Below, in pieces: positions 29,856-37,885 of a stretch of 64,000 nucleotides of DNA. The DNA comes from Marinomonas pontica (GTDB lineage: Bacteria; Pseudomonadota; Gammaproteobacteria; Pseudomonadales; Marinomonadaceae). The stretch covers positions 124,001 through 188,000 of the forward strand of contig NZ_JAODTL010000022.1 of NCBI RefSeq assembly GCF_026191375.1, written 5' to 3'. The position numbers and the translations under genes were made by a program. The stretch's first letter is position 1. Each line of letters starts with the position of its first letter. The notes under the pieces are model-generated. The model had not been told where the DNA came from. It saw nothing but the letters and a program-made list of their open reading frames with translations, and ran no database searches.

Positions 29856-30254
29856 CTAATTCAAAATTGAAACGGTGATAATCGCCGCCGCCATAAAGGT
29901 TAGGGTGGCCACAATAGAACGAGGGGATAGGCGCGATATACCGCAAACACCATGACCACTTGTGCATCCTCCTCCAAGGCGTGTTCCGTATCCTACAAGT
30001 AAGCCAGATAATATTAGTAGCCAAGGGCTTCTGGTTTCTGGAAACGCGACGGTCTGTTCCGTTAACGTGCCATATGCCGAGCCGCCGATGATCAATCCTG
30101 CAATGAACAAAAATGGCAATAGCCGACCTTTGTTAAACAACAATTGCGACAAAATGCCGCTGATGCCAATGACTTTTCCCGTGCTCAAAAGGTAGATCGT
30201 TGCGGTTAGGCCGATGAGCAAACCGCCAATTAAAGGGTTAAAAAGTGATTCCAT
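29856..30254 (-). CDS. YeeE/YedE-type membrane protein, N-terminal half
   Basis: A 132-residue integral membrane protein with about four helices and the family signature GGGCTSGHGVCGISRLS, which contains the two cysteines thought to relay sulfur species. It is the first gene of a two-gene operon with the DUF6691-like half at 29427. No sulfurtransferase or ArsR-type regulator gene adjoins it. A pair of AT-rich direct repeats lies upstream. Confidence 0.88.
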   Translation of the reverse strand: MESLFNPLIGGLLIGLTATIYLLSTGKVIGISGILSQLLFNKGRLLPFLFIAGLIIGGSAYGTLTEQTVAFPETRSPWLLILSGLLVGYGTRLGGGCTSGHGVCGISRLSPRSIVATLTFMAAAIITVSILN

Positions 30255-30284
30255 GTGTGTGTCCTCATGATGATATGAAGGTAT

Positions 30285-30318
30285 TCTAATGTATATTTAT
30301 AAGTAAAGTCTAATATAT
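30285..30318. promoter_or_regulatory. Direct repeats upstream of the YeeE-like operon
   Basis: TCTAATGTAT (30285-30294) and TCTAATATAT (30309-30318) have starts 24 bases apart, in very AT-rich DNA 30-65 bases before the first ATG. They are candidate binding sites for a sulfur-responsive regulator; the regulator is not identified. Confidence 0.3.
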
Positions 30319-30422
30319 GTTTTAAGTCCTATTCATTTTTAAATAATTACACGCTCTTTGTGCATTGGATGGCTGATATCCTCGGTGAGGCGAGGTATCC
30401 TTAAGGTTAAAAGGAGATCAGA

Positions 30423-30881
30423 ATGAGTGATTTATGGCTAGGAGCTTCCATTCAGCAGGCAAGATGCATTTTTTTAATGCCGAATAAGCCGATTTTCCCA
30501 AGCTCAGAATCAGAGCCGGTGTCTGTGGCTCGTTTAATTGAGCTAAATGGAAATCATTGGCGCAAGATTTTTACAATAATGGCGAAACTGGTGGCGACAG
30601 ATCTGCTTTCTTGGAAGTCTGTTCGCGATGACTGTTTATTGGATTGGGTCGGTATTGCTTTTTCTGTGGATCAAATTCATGACTGTGAGCAAACTGTTTT
30701 TATTGTTGGTAAAACATTTGAAGCGGATTTGCCTATAAAAAAACAGGCGGTGAAAGTGGGGTATAAGCAGATTGCTTACGTCTCCCACCCTTATGTTTGG
30801 TGCCCATACCTAGATTACCGTCAATTTCCCAACAGCCTGATTAGTGAACTTCGGGCGTGTATATTGGAGTCGAAATGTTAA
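30423..30881 (+). CDS. Uncharacterised protein
   Basis: A 152-residue soluble protein that I do not recognise with certainty. It begins MSDLWLGASIQQAR and has conserved-looking aromatic residues near the end (SHPYVWCPYLDYRQFPN). There is no signal peptide, membrane helix or known catalytic motif. The ribosome site AAGGAG precedes ATG 30423. Its end overlaps the start of the TerB-like gene, so the two form an operon. It may belong to one of the gammaproteobacterial families known only by a DUF number. Confidence 0.75.
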   Translation: MSDLWLGASIQQARCIFLMPNKPIFPSSESEPVSVARLIELNGNHWRKIFTIMAKLVATDLLSWKSVRDDCLLDWVGIAFSVDQIHDCEQTVFIVGKTFEADLPIKKQAVKVGYKQIAYVSHPYVWCPYLDYRQFPNSLISELRACILESKC

Positions 30882-31321
30882 ATACCTTAAAGCGTTTGTT
30901 TAGTGTGCCGGTTGAGAGCGGTGAAACCATATCTTATCAAAAGGCCATTGCCGCTTTGTTGATGGAAGTAATGCTTGCTGACCATGAGATTGATCCTAAA
31001 GAAGAGATAAAAGTGAAAGAGTACTTGCGATCCTTGAGCGGACTGGATGAAGGTATTGATGAGCTTTATTTGGATGCTCGTTCTGGTGTGGATCAGGCTA
31101 ATGACCTTTATCAATTTACAAAAGTGATTAATGACGTAGCGTCAATTGAGCAAAAATTCCTGTTGTTAAAGGGGTTGTGGCACGTTGCTTTAGCAGATGG
31201 CGATATTGATTCGTACGAAGATCATCGTATTAGGCGAATCAGCGAATTACTTTTTATGCCTCACTCTGAATTCATTCATGCAAAAATAGCGGCTCAAAAA
31301 GAACTGACTAACAATGCATAA
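30875..31321 (+). CDS. TerB-like (tellurite-resistance/DjlA N-terminal type) domain protein
   Basis: A 148-residue all-helical protein with the internally repeated TerB pattern: MLADHEIDPKEE in the first half and LADGDIDSYEDHRIRRI in the second. The acidic residues in these motifs bind metal in TerB of Klebsiella. No other ter genes are near, so tellurite resistance should not be assumed; single TerB-domain proteins are common and mostly uncharacterised. I chose ATG 30875 (MLNTLKRLF) with GGAG five bases before it over GTG 30857. It overlaps the preceding gene by 7 bases. Confidence 0.8.
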   Translation: MLNTLKRLFSVPVESGETISYQKAIAALLMEVMLADHEIDPKEEIKVKEYLRSLSGLDEGIDELYLDARSGVDQANDLYQFTKVINDVASIEQKFLLLKGLWHVALADGDIDSYEDHRIRRISELLFMPHSEFIHAKIAAQKELTNNA

Positions 31322-31350
31322 AAAAATGCGGCTCAAGGGCCGCATTTTTT
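31321..31350. terminator. Bidirectional rho-independent terminator
   Basis: AAAAAATGCGGC and GCCGCATTTTTT form a 12-bp stem around a 6-base loop, between the convergent TerB-like gene and sodB. Confidence 0.92.
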
Positions 31351-31367
31351 ATAGCTGCAATGTCGTA

Positions 31368-31952
31368 TTAGGCTGCGAAGTTTGCTGCTGCAAATTCCCA
31401 GTTAGCCAACGCCCAAAAACCTTTTAGGTAATCAGGACGTACATTGCGGTAATCAATGTAATAAGCATGCTCCCAAAGATCGACAGTGATGATCGCTGTT
31501 TGACCATTTGTCATTGGAGTGGCTGCATTGCTAGTGTTAACGATCTCTAGAGAACCGTCTGCGTTTTTCACCAACCATGTCCAGCTAGAGCCAAAGTTGT
31601 TTACCGCTTTGTCATCAAAGGCGGCTTGGAATTCTGCGAAAGAACCCCATTTCGCATTGATAGCATCCGCTAGTGCGCCAGTTGGCTCGCCGCCGCCATT
31701 AGGGCTTAGGCTGTTCCAGAAAAATGTGTGGTTCCAAATTTGAGCTGCATTGTTGAAAACAGGACCCGCTGGTGCAGAGGTGATGATCTCTTCAAGCGTT
31801 TTATTTTCGTATTCAGATCCAGGAACCAAACCGTTCAATTTTACAACATAAGTGTTGTGATGCTTACCGTGGTGGTATTCAAGCGTCTCAACAGACATGT
31901 GAGGCTCTAGTGCATCTTTAGCATAAGGAAGAGCGGGTAATTCAAAAGCCAT
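31368..31952 (-). CDS. sodB: Superoxide dismutase [Fe]
   Basis: Dismutates superoxide to oxygen and peroxide in the cytosol. The 194-residue protein has metal ligands His27, His75, Asp158 and His162 (DLWEHAYY). Gln71 in NNAAQIWNH marks the iron-type enzyme. I start it at ATG 31952 (MAFELPALPYA), preceded by AAGGAG at eight bases and aligned with E. coli SodB; an in-frame TTG lies six bases earlier. It has its own promoter region. I see no clear Fur box in front of it; in E. coli sodB is controlled through RyhB. Confidence 0.96.
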   Translation of the reverse strand: MAFELPALPYAKDALEPHMSVETLEYHHGKHHNTYVVKLNGLVPGSEYENKTLEEIITSAPAGPVFNNAAQIWNHTFFWNSLSPNGGGEPTGALADAINAKWGSFAEFQAAFDDKAVNNFGSSWTWLVKNADGSLEIVNTSNAATPMTNGQTAIITVDLWEHAYYIDYRNVRPDYLKGFWALANWEFAAANFAA

Positions 31953-32110
31953 TTTCAATTCTCCTTGCTTTTAATTAACGAAAAATGCTTGTTATCAAGC
32001 AGTTAATGGTGCTTATATAGTAGCACCGAACAGCTTAAGATAATATTATTTAGGTTTGTTCTAGAATGAATTTCCATAATTTCTGTTAATAACGACTATA
32101 TAAGATTTCC

Positions 32111-33030
32111 ATGCGAAGAGACGATGATGTTGAGATCCCAAGCCTGACTCTGGATCAAGATGAAGTCAGCGAAAGAAGACCCAGTGCAGTCACACCTAAA
32201 GGGCATTCTAATCCTTCTCCAACTAGACCTGTACATGCTCCTAATGTTGTGCATAAAAAGACCAGTCTTGTTGGGATTTATATTTTGCTTATTCTTTTAC
32301 TACTCGCGTCATCTGGGGCGGGTTATTGGCTGTGGCAGCAAAATATGCAGTTACGTAATGAGCTTTATGGCGCTAAGAGTGAGATTCAAAACTTAGACCA
32401 TCAATTACTTGCCGCAGATGTATCCGCAAATAAGCAAGGGGAAACGCTCGAAGAAACGCTGAATAAACACGACAGTGAAATTCGTAAGTTGTGGGGCGTC
32501 GCTTATGATACGAATAGAAAGTCTATTTCAAGTAATGAAGCGGCCATTGATGATTTGCAAAAAAATTAGCCACATTAAGGGAAACTGTCTCCACACAATC
32601 TAAGCGTATTGCGATTCAAGCAGACGCCTTTAGTGATGTAGAAGCTGGCTACAACAAGTTAGTCCCTGCTGTTGCAACAATTGACAGCGTGGTCAAGGCG
32701 GTTTCAGCATCACAAGAAGGCCAGAGTCAGAAAATAGTGGCTGCTGAGAAACGTATTGCTGCTCAAGCTGGGCAAAACGAAGCGCAAGCAATCAGTTTAG
32801 AGCAAATTTTGCAAAATCTATCCGCACTACAGCAAAAGGTGTCGGCAGTAGAGAAGCAGGCAACATCAGCAAGCTCAGCCGACTTGTCATCGGTAAAAGA
32901 CACTCTGACGAAGCACCAAGAAGCCATCGACTCTAGCGATACTTTTAGAGTACAAGTCAATGCAGAGATCATTCGTTTGCGTAAGCAGATTAACCAGCTC
33001 ATGCTTGAACAGCAACTGGGTAGTGAATAA
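32111..33030 (+). pseudogene. Membrane-anchored coiled-coil protein, interrupted by one frameshift
   Basis: Two frames (32111-32569 and onward to 33030) join as DDLQKKLATLRETV if one A is added to the A7 run at 32559-32565, giving 306 residues. A charged proline-containing cytosolic tail (1-50) is followed by one membrane helix (VGIYILLILLLLASSGAGYWLW) and then by periplasmic coiled coil to the end. The stretch SEIRKLWGVAYDTNR looks like a conserved motif. A similar gene stands near sulfate-assimilation or sod genes in pseudomonads as far as I recall. Function is unknown. It is a single transcription unit ending in a strong terminator. Confidence 0.75.
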
Positions 33031-33042
33031 ATAGACAGCAAT

Positions 33043-33072
33043 AAAAAAAGCCGATTGATCGGCTTTTTTTAT
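33043..33072 (+). terminator. Rho-independent terminator
   Basis: AAAAAAAGCCGA and TCGGCTTTTTTT form a 12-bp stem with loop TTGA. Confidence 0.92.
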
Positions 33073-33171
33073 GTCCGGCGTTTCTGCAGCGACTCAAAAG
33101 TCTTATATAGGTTTTATTAATAAGGCTTTTTTAATATGCATATTCCACTAAAATCTACTTAAGATTGTTTT

Positions 33172-33193
33172 TATAACTTTAAGGCATGTTATA
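33172..33193. promoter_or_regulatory. Inverted repeat in the cysDN promoter region
   Basis: TATAAC and GTTATA are separated by 10 bases, 40-65 bases before the cysD start. TATAGT (33190-33195) could serve as a -10 box. A CysB site is a reasonable guess for this operon, but CysB sites have no strict consensus. Confidence 0.3.
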
Positions 33194-33235
33194 GTTTGGA
33201 AAATGCTGAATCCTGATATATAGAGATGGGAAATT

Positions 33236-34141
33236 ATGACAGAGGCAAGACTAACTCACCTAAAACAGCTAGAAGCCGAAAGTATTCATATTATTCGTGA
33301 AGTGGCCGCTGAATTTGACAATCCTGTAATGCTTTATTCCATTGGTAAAGACTCTGCAGTTATGCTGCATCTTGCCATGAAAGCATTTTACCCTGGTAAA
33401 CCGCCGTTTCCTTTAATGCACGTGGATACGGGCTGGAAGTTCAAAGAAATGATCAAGTTTCGCGACGAAATGGTTGCAAAACTTGGATTAGAACTGATTG
33501 TCCACCAAAACCAAGAAGGCATCGAGCAGGGTATTGGTCCTTTCACACACGGCAGCTCTAAGCATACTGATGTGATGAAAACCCAAGGCCTTAAACAAGC
33601 TTTAGACAAATACGGATTTGATGCCGCATTTGGTGGTGCTCGCCGTGATGAAGAAAAATCCCGTGCAAAAGAACGTGTCTACTCTTTCCGTGATAAACAG
33701 CACCGCTGGGATCCAAAAAATCAGCGTCCTGAATTGTGGAATATCTATAATGGCAAAGTAAACAAGGGTGAAAGTATCCGTGTTTTCCCATTGTCTAATT
33801 GGACAGAGTTGGATATTTGGCAATACATTTATTTAGAAAGTATTCCAATTGTTCCTCTTTATTTTTCTGCTAAGCGTCCAGTTGTAGAGCGTGATGGAAC
33901 ATTGATCATGGTTGATGACGATCGCATGCCGTTGAACGGCGAAGTGCCTGAAATGAAATCTGTTCGCTTCCGTACTCTTGGGTGCTATCCATTGACAGGT
34001 GCGGTTGAGTCGGAAGCCGCTTCTTTGCCTGAGATTATTCAAGAAATGTTACTGACAAGAAGTTCAGAACGCCAAGGGCGCATGATTGACCATGATTCAT
34101 CAGGGTCAATGGAAGAGAAGAAGAAACAAGGCTATTTCTAA
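33236..34141 (+). CDS. cysD: Sulfate adenylyltransferase subunit 2
   Basis: The catalytic ATP sulfurylase subunit, which makes adenosine 5'-phosphosulfate from sulfate and ATP in the cytosol. It has a PAPS-reductase-type ATP-pyrophosphatase fold: the P-loop-like [13 protein letters not shown] at about residues 36-48, [15 protein letters not shown], and the C-terminal [12 protein letters not shown]. At 301 residues it matches E. coli CysD (302). It lies 18 bases before cysN, its obligate GTPase partner. Confidence 0.97.
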   Translation: MTEARLTHLKQLEAESIHIIREVAAEFDNPVMLYSIGKDSAVMLHLAMKAFYPGKPPFPLMHVDTGWKFKEMIKFRDEMVAKLGLELIVHQNQEGIEQGIGPFTHGSSKHTDVMKTQGLKQALDKYGFDAAFGGARRDEEKSRAKERVYSFRDKQHRWDPKNQRPELWNIYNGKVNKGESIRVFPLSNWTELDIWQYIYLESIPIVPLYFSAKRPVVERDGTLIMVDDDRMPLNGEVPEMKSVRFRTLGCYPLTGAVESEAASLPEIIQEMLLTRSSERQGRMIDHDSSGSMEEKKKQGYF

Positions 34142-34159
34142 GTTTGGAGTAAAGAAAGA

Positions 34160-35773
34160 ATGTCTCACCAGTCAGAATTGATCAGCCAAGACATACTTGG
34201 CTACCTAAAACAACATGAAGAAAAAGACTTATTGCGCCTTCTTACTTGCGGTAATGTCGACGACGGTAAAAGTACACTAATTGGTCGTCTGCTTCACGAT
34301 TCGAAACTTATTTATGAAGATCACCTTGATGCGGTTAAACGTGACAGTAAAAAGTCTGGCACACAAGGTGAAGAAGTTGACTTAGCATTGTTAGTTGATG
34401 GCTTGCAAGCTGAGCGCGAGCAGGGCATTACAATAGATGTTGCTTACCGTTATTTTTCTACAGAAAAGCGTAAATTCATCATTGCAGACACACCTGGGCA
34501 TGAGCAATACACGCGCAACATGGCAACCGGTGCATCCACTTGTGACTTGGCAATTATACTGATCGATGCGCGTTATGGTGTGCAAACACAAACACGTCGC
34601 CATAGCTATATTGCTTCGTTGTTAGGCATTAAGCATGTCGTGGTTGCTATTAATAAAATGGATTTGGTAGCGTTTTCTGAAGACAAATTCAACCAAATTA
34701 AAGACGACTATTTAACGTTCGTTGACCAGCTTGGTGATCGCAAGCCTGCGGATATTCATTTTGTGCCTATGTCTGCCCTTCGTGGTGACAACGTCGTGAA
34801 TGCTTCCGAAAGTACGCCGTGGTATAAAGGTGGTCCATTGATGTCAATTTTGGAAACGGTACAAATTAATCGTGATGTAAAGCGCGATTCTTTCCGTTTT
34901 CCTGTCCAGTATGTGAACAGACCCAATCTTGATTTTCGCGGTTTCTCAGGGACTATCGCTGCTGGTGCGGTTAAGCCAGGCGATAAAGTGGTGGCTTTGC
35001 CTTCCGGTAAGACGTCAGCGGTAGAGCGAATTGTCACATTTGATGGTGACCTTGAAACAGCTAAAGCTGGACAAGCTGTTACTATTACGCTTGAAGATGA
35101 GATCGATATTAGCCGTGGCGATATGCTTTCTCATATTGGACAAGAGCCATTGATTGCTGCGACATTGCGCTCTTCGATTGTATGGATGGCTGACCAACCA
35201 TTGGTTCCTGGTAAGCTATATGATTTTAAAATTGGGACGCAAACGGTTCCGGGTAAAGTTCATCACTTCAATCACCGTGTTGATGTCAATACTCTTGAAG
35301 AGAGTAACATTGACGAATTGGAATTAAACGGCATTGGTGATGCTGTTATTCAGCTGGATGCGCCTGTTGCATTTGATGAATACACGGATAGCCGCTTTAC
35401 TGGTGCGCTGATCATTATTGACCGATTAACCAACGTAACAGTTGGTGCTGGCATGGTTGAGGAAGCGGTTGCTGAACTTGATCAAGATGCTGTAGTGAGT
35501 GCAGAAGATCGTGCCGCTCGACTTGGTCAAAAACCAGCTGTCATTGCTTTAGAGCAAAGCGTGCTGGCGCAAAGTGCTGCGCTTGAAAGATTGTTGCTTC
35601 GCCAAGGCGTGGTTGCGTTAGTTAAGGTCGATTCAACAGCGGCTGAGGCTGCCTTGGTTCGCCAAACTGGCGTCGCATTTTTGATCGGTGATGCAAACAT
35701 TGCTGATTCACACATCGCTGAAACGACACTGGAAAGCGTGGTGGAACTCATTGTGGAAAGCATACAGCTTTAA
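34160..35773 (+). CDS. cysN: Sulfate adenylyltransferase subunit 1 (GTPase) with a C-terminal extension
   Basis: An EF-Tu-like GTPase that drives sulfate activation with CysD. G1 is GNVDDGKST at residues 31-39, G3 is DTPGHEQY and G4 is NKMD. At 537 residues it is about 60 longer than E. coli CysN (475). The extension begins [17 protein letters not shown], which reads like the linker into the APS-kinase domain of CysNC fusions. The expected kinase P-loop (GLSGxGKS) is replaced by EQSVLAQS, and only about 70 residues follow. It therefore looks like a decayed kinase domain. No separate cysC lies in the window. Confidence 0.95.
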   Translation: MSHQSELISQDILGYLKQHEEKDLLRLLTCGNVDDGKSTLIGRLLHDSKLIYEDHLDAVKRDSKKSGTQGEEVDLALLVDGLQAEREQGITIDVAYRYFSTEKRKFIIADTPGHEQYTRNMATGASTCDLAIILIDARYGVQTQTRRHSYIASLLGIKHVVVAINKMDLVAFSEDKFNQIKDDYLTFVDQLGDRKPADIHFVPMSALRGDNVVNASESTPWYKGGPLMSILETVQINRDVKRDSFRFPVQYVNRPNLDFRGFSGTIAAGAVKPGDKVVALPSGKTSAVERIVTFDGDLETAKAGQAVTITLEDEIDISRGDMLSHIGQEPLIAATLRSSIVWMADQPLVPGKLYDFKIGTQTVPGKVHHFNHRVDVNTLEESNIDELELNGIGDAVIQLDAPVAFDEYTDSRFTGALIIIDRLTNVTVGAGMVEEAVAELDQDAVVSAEDRAARLGQKPAVIALEQSVLAQSAALERLLLRQGVVALVKVDSTAAEAALVRQTGVAFLIGDANIADSHIAETTLESVVELIVESIQL

Positions 35774-35788
35774 TGCTGTATTAGTGTA

Positions 35789-35821
35789 AAAAAACCAGCT
35801 TCATTTTGAAGCTGGTTTTTT
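35789..35821. terminator. Bidirectional rho-independent terminator
   Basis: AAAAACCAGCTTCA and TGAAGCTGGTTTTT pair around a 3-base loop, with a T-run. It lies between convergent cysN and the siderophore-interacting gene. Confidence 0.92.
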
Positions 35822-35837
35822 GTTTTTATCGCCCTTA

Positions 35838-36578
35838 TTAGAGTGAAAGTTCTGTATCCTCTCGTTTCACTTCTTTGTGCTGATCTTCGTTAATGCCTAA
35901 TTTCCAATAGCTTGAGATGTAAAAGTTATCTTTCTCTAGTTTAACGTCGTTTTTGAAAAAGTTTCTCAGTGTTTTCATCGCGCTGAACTCGCAAGCAACC
36001 CAGGCAGACACACTTCCAGGTAGCCATGCGAGTGATTTTACCTCATCCAAAAGCGCGTGGCTGTTCTCTCCTGGGTGTGGATTAACCACCCATTTTAGTT
36101 TGATCCATGAAGGGTGTTTTAAAGGCTGGATATCCTCCTTTGATGTGACTTCAATTACGGCATACCCTTTTGCATGTGTCGGTAACTTTTCAAGGTTAAC
36201 GCTTATTGCAGGCAAGGCTGTCATGTCTCCGACCAATATATGCCAATCCGTTGATTCTTCGATCAATTTTTTTGGACCTGGTCCTCCGACTAGAATAATG
36301 TCATCGGCTTTAGCTTGTTTTGCCCAAGAAGACGCTGGACCTGCGTCATCATGAAGAACAAAGTCGATATCAATTTCGTCGGCTCTTTGGTGTCTAATTG
36401 TATAGGTGCGAAACAGCGGTTTTTGTCCTTCTTTGGGGAAGATTAATTTAACGTAGCCGCTTTCCTGATCTTCAGGGATGGTTTGTATATTCTCGCCACC
36501 TAATGTAATTCGTAACATATTAGGTGTGATGTTTTGCTTGCGAATGACAACGAGTTCTCGTGGTTGTGGTCTGCTCAT
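35838..36578 (-). CDS. Siderophore-interacting protein (FAD-linked ferric-siderophore reductase, ViuB type)
   Basis: The 246-residue protein has the FAD-binding motif RTYTIR, followed by FVLHDDAGPASSWA, which is typical of the SIP family. The C-terminal NAD(P)H domain ends in WVACEFSAMKTLRNFF. These cytosolic enzymes release iron from ferric siderophores by reduction. The gene follows the MarR regulator after 16 bases and is probably cotranscribed from the promoter at about 37.1 kb. No siderophore synthesis or receptor gene is in the window. Confidence 0.9.
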   Translation of the reverse strand: MSRPQPRELVVIRKQNITPNMLRITLGGENIQTIPEDQESGYVKLIFPKEGQKPLFRTYTIRHQRADEIDIDFVLHDDAGPASSWAKQAKADDIILVGGPGPKKLIEESTDWHILVGDMTALPAISVNLEKLPTHAKGYAVIEVTSKEDIQPLKHPSWIKLKWVVNPHPGENSHALLDEVKSLAWLPGSVSAWVACEFSAMKTLRNFFKNDVKLEKDNFYISSYWKLGINEDQHKEVKREDTELSL

Positions 36579-36594
36579 TTTGGAATCCTTAATT

Positions 36595-37035
36595 TTATTT
36601 ATTACTAATGCCAGAGGGTGATAGATTGCTTACCATCGTCTCTGCAATGCGAATAAAGTCTTCAATCTGTTGTTGTGATAGGTTTTGAGTCATGTTTTGT
36701 ACTGTGGCTTGATCCAAAGCGATTAAGTCATTTAATAGTTCGTTGCCAGTTTGGGTTAGCGTCAGAAGTTGGGTTCTGTGATTACATGGGCTTCTTTTTT
36801 TGTCCACATAACCTTCATTTACTAATTCTTTTAATGTTCTAGTGACTTGCGATTTATCCAGTGACAGTTTGTTCGCAATGTCTTTTGCGCTGCAATTATG
36901 AATTTTACTGATGCATTTAAGGGTGCGAATGTGACTAACAGGAATAGAAATGCCTGCAGCAACTGCAGATTCGCGCAGCTGGTTGCGATAACTGTGCATT
37001 AGGGTGTGCAATGAGTCTCCGAAAAGAGTGTTCAT
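36595..37035 (-). CDS. MarR family transcriptional regulator
   Basis: A 146-residue regulator from ATG 37035. The winged helix-turn-helix is recognisable in NCSAKDIANKLSLDKSQVTR, followed by TLKELVNEGYVDKK and the wing RSPCNHRTQLLTLT, then a C-terminal dimerisation helix. The frame is open to a TTG at 37083, but that lies inside the promoter palindrome, so ATG 37035 (MNTLFGDSL) is preferred even though its ribosome site is weak. It is the first gene of an operon with the siderophore-interacting protein. A perfect 15-bp inverted repeat over its promoter suggests autoregulation. Confidence 0.87.
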   Translation of the reverse strand: MNTLFGDSLHTLMHSYRNQLRESAVAAGISIPVSHIRTLKCISKIHNCSAKDIANKLSLDKSQVTRTLKELVNEGYVDKKRSPCNHRTQLLTLTQTGNELLNDLIALDQATVQNMTQNLSQQQIEDFIRIAETMVSNLSPSGISNK

Positions 37036-37061
37036 ATTGTGAACCAATTTAAAATATTTAT

Positions 37062-37080
37062 GAGAATGGTTATCAATATA
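37062..37080. promoter_or_regulatory. Fur-box-like sequence over the -10 element of the MarR-SIP promoter
   Basis: The 19-mer GAGAATGGTTATCAATATA matches the classical Fur box GATAATGATAATCATTATC at 14 of 19 positions by my count. It covers the proposed -10 box (TATATT on the minus strand, 37080-37075). Iron control would fit the siderophore-interacting gene downstream. Confidence 0.45.
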
Positions 37081-37115
37081 CAATTCCTAAGTTGATATTG
37101 TCAACTTAGGAATTG
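37081..37115. promoter_or_regulatory. Perfect 15-bp inverted repeat (MarR-type operator) with embedded -35 element
   Basis: CAATTCCTAAGTTGA and TCAACTTAGGAATTG are separated by 5 bases. On the minus strand the centre contains TTGACA (37104-37099), followed after exactly 18 bases by TATATT (37080-37075). A regulator bound here would block that sigma-70 promoter for the MarR-SIP operon. It may also affect the divergent gene at 37164. Confidence 0.8.
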
Positions 37116-37163
37116 TGCAAATATGACGTCTAAAAAAAGTATTGGTCGTGGCTTTTATTAGAA

Positions 37164-37694
37164 ATGAGACGGGTTAAAATGGCGTATTCAGACAAGGTTA
37201 GCTTAACTATGGATAAAACCAAGGCGCATGACGCCATCACATTAGCGCTTTTACAACGCTTTGAAACAGCAAAGTGGGCGGCTAAACAAGCCCATGACGC
37301 GGCAATAAACGAGGAAAGTGTTGCGGAGAACAAGTACGACACTTTTGGTCTGGAAGCGTCTTATTTAGCCCATGGTCAATCTCAAAGGGTTCTTGAGTGT
37401 CAAGCGGATTGGCAGCTTTTTGAAAAGAAACAAGCGGTTTTGTTCGGTGACGACCTTGTTGGTTTGTGGTGCTTGGTGACACTTAGTCGGGTGGGCGACA
37501 GCGAAAGCGAAAAATACTATTTTATCTCGCCCTGCGCCGGCGGGCTGTCATTGGAGGTTGATGATAAGCCGCTTTATCTTGTTACCCTATCCAGTCCTGT
37601 CGGGAAATTGTTAACGGGCAAATCCGTAGGTGACAGTGTCGACCTATTGCAAGGTGGTGTAAAGTTGCCCTATGAAATCATTAATATTGAGTGA
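37164..37694 (+). CDS. GreA/GreB-like family protein
   Basis: Up to 176 residues; ATG 37179 (MAYSDKVSL) is an alternative start. An N-terminal helical hairpin (about 20-95, AAINEESVAENKYDTFGLEASYLAHGQS) is followed by a beta-rich C-terminal domain ending SSPVGKLLTGKSVGDSVDL. That ending is the hallmark of the Gre-factor/Rnk C-terminal domain, which binds RNA polymerase. The coiled-coil tip acidic residues of true Gre factors are not obvious. It may be an RNA-polymerase-binding protein of unknown effect. It is divergent from the MarR regulator. Confidence 0.7.
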   Translation: MRRVKMAYSDKVSLTMDKTKAHDAITLALLQRFETAKWAAKQAHDAAINEESVAENKYDTFGLEASYLAHGQSQRVLECQADWQLFEKKQAVLFGDDLVGLWCLVTLSRVGDSESEKYYFISPCAGGLSLEVDDKPLYLVTLSSPVGKLLTGKSVGDSVDLLQGGVKLPYEIINIE

Positions 37695-37885
37695 TTGCCC
37701 ACTACTGAGTGAGACAAATTTAGGTCAGCCTCTAGAGAGTCGCTCTTTGTTCGCATATAATGCTTTGCCTTAAAATATTCGTTTCTTCTATTTGGTGTTT
37801 AAAAACACATAAACATTAGCAACTAAATGGAAAACACCCTAAGAACACATCAATCTCTTACTGAGAAAGTAATAGGAAAGAAATT

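Noticed and set aside
37795-37808. GTGTTTAAAAACAC palindrome upstream of aspS
   Set aside because: It is AT-rich and weak, without a known regulator or supporting second site; probably chance.
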